Shown here piece by piece: positions 39,720-40,081 of a stretch of 40,081 nucleotides of DNA. The notes under the pieces were generated by a model. The model did no database searches. It was given only the letters and a program-made list of their open reading frames with translations, and had not been told where the DNA came from. Each line of letters starts with the position of its first letter. The first letter of the stretch is position 1. Both the position numbers and the translations under genes were made by a program. Source of the DNA: an uncultured Actinomycetes bacterium (GTDB lineage: Bacteria; Actinomycetota; Acidimicrobiia; Acidimicrobiales; Microtrichaceae); contig CAIQNH010000104.1 in NCBI GenBank assembly GCA_903873135.1, positions 1-40,081 on the forward strand, written 5' to 3'.

Positions 39720-40081
39720 ATGGGATTCCTCGACAAGGCGAAGGCGGCGGCCGATCAGGCCATGGCCAAGGCGGACAGCGCGCTCTCCGGAGCGACCGGG
39801 TCGGGTCCGTCCAAGCCCGTGGACGGGTACCTGCGTGACCTCGGGCTCCTGTCCTACCTGGAGGCGACGGGTCGGGCACCGGCGGACATCGCCGAGCGTC
39901 GGGCGCAGCTCTCCCAGTGGGTGTACGACGCCGAGTCCGCGGGTCCGATCAACCTGAACCTGACGAGCACCGCCCCGGGCGCCGTGCCGCCGCCTCCGGG
40001 TGCTGCCGCTGCCGCTGCACCCCCGCCACCGGGCGCCGCTGCTGCGGCAGCCCCGCCGCCTCCTGCTGCGGCTGCGCCGCC
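39720..40081 (+). CDS. Pro/Ala-rich protein, cut by the right edge
   Basis: The frame is open to the end of the window, with about 120 residues visible. It starts MGFLDKAKAAADQAMAKADSAL, an amphipathic helix, then PVDGYLRDLGLLSYLEATGRAP and ERRAQLSQWVYDAESAGPINL, a compact helical module seen in several actinobacterial proteins of unknown role. From about residue 86 it becomes a low-complexity PPPPGAAAAA stretch. GGAGG at the correct distance supports ATG 39720. No membrane segment or signal peptide is visible. The function is unknown. Confidence 0.75.
   Translation, partial: MGFLDKAKAAADQAMAKADSALSGATGSGPSKPVDGYLRDLGLLSYLEATGRAPADIAERRAQLSQWVYDAESAGPINLNLTSTAPGAVPPPPGAAAAAAPPPPGAAAAAAPPPPAAAAP

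Noticed and set aside
1-40081. tRNA, rRNA, insertion sequences, prophage
   Set aside because: No tRNA-like cloverleaf, rRNA segment, transposase, integrase or terminal inverted repeats were noticed by eye; a covariance-model search was not possible here.

Overview
The window is very GC-rich (about 70%), uses GTG and TTG starts freely, and carries F420/FMN luciferase-like oxidoreductases, many lipoproteins, an ARPP-1 protein, a GAF/GGDEF-like protein and steroid-degradation homologues. This points to a free-living actinobacterium, most likely of class Acidimicrobiia (Ilumatobacter/Iamia type). That placement is inferred from gene content and style; there is no rRNA here. No tRNA, rRNA, CRISPR array, insertion sequence or prophage was seen. 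Both edges cut a gene.

Layout. 1-2.6 kb: the 3' end of an unrecognised gene, a DUF4265-like protein, an SDR, and a membrane protein with a Pro/Ala repeat tail. 2.7-4.5 kb: the 7-deazaguanine (preQ0/queuosine) genes queC-queE-queD. 4.5-11.7 kb: an ARPP-1 protein, a lipoprotein, an epoxide hydrolase, a tandem pair of Fe-S PD-(D/E)XK nuclease paralogues (the second with its active site lost), a PI-PLC-like lipoprotein and a hotdog thioesterase. 11.8-22.5 kb: a catabolic region with a FadA6-like thiolase, a degenerate GT2 protein, an acyl-CoA dehydrogenase behind a KstR-type palindrome, LapA/SnoaL/F420 genes, an Hsd4A-like SDR, and a minus-strand operon ipdE1-like / ipdF-like (frameshifted) / maoC / thiolase. 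22.5-32 kb: an esterase, a polysaccharide deacetylase, a large secreted protein, an AKR-SsuD-like pair, a GAF plus pseudo-GGDEF protein, and a coiled-coil M15 peptidase. 32-40 kb: mutM, an orphan ParA with a tail-anchored disordered partner, a large lipoprotein hydrolase, a crotonase, an OafA-type acyltransferase with an SGNH domain, and the start of a Pro/Ala-rich gene.

How the genes work together. The 11.8-22.4 kb genes resemble steroid/cholesterol ring and side-chain beta-oxidation enzymes. Two promoters there, for the ipdE1-like operon and the Hsd4A-like SDR, share the same inverted repeat CTGACG-N3-CGTCAG. A third, for the acyl-CoA dehydrogenase, has a perfect palindrome that fits the published KstR consensus TnnAACnnGTTnnA. 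This suggests two TetR-type regulons covering one catabolic island; neither regulator lies in the window.

A pattern that runs through the whole window is leaderless transcription. At least eleven genes have a TA(C/G)nnT hexamer ending exactly 6 or 7 bases before their GTG/ATG, with no Shine-Dalgarno sequence. Genes inside operons instead overlap by GTGA/ATGA or have GGAGG-type sites. I used this pattern to choose several starts. The most promising points for follow-up are the active/inactive Fe-S nuclease pair, the shared operators, the frameshifted ipdF, the hydratase with an enlarged catalytic loop, and the tandem duplication of a thiolase gene end.
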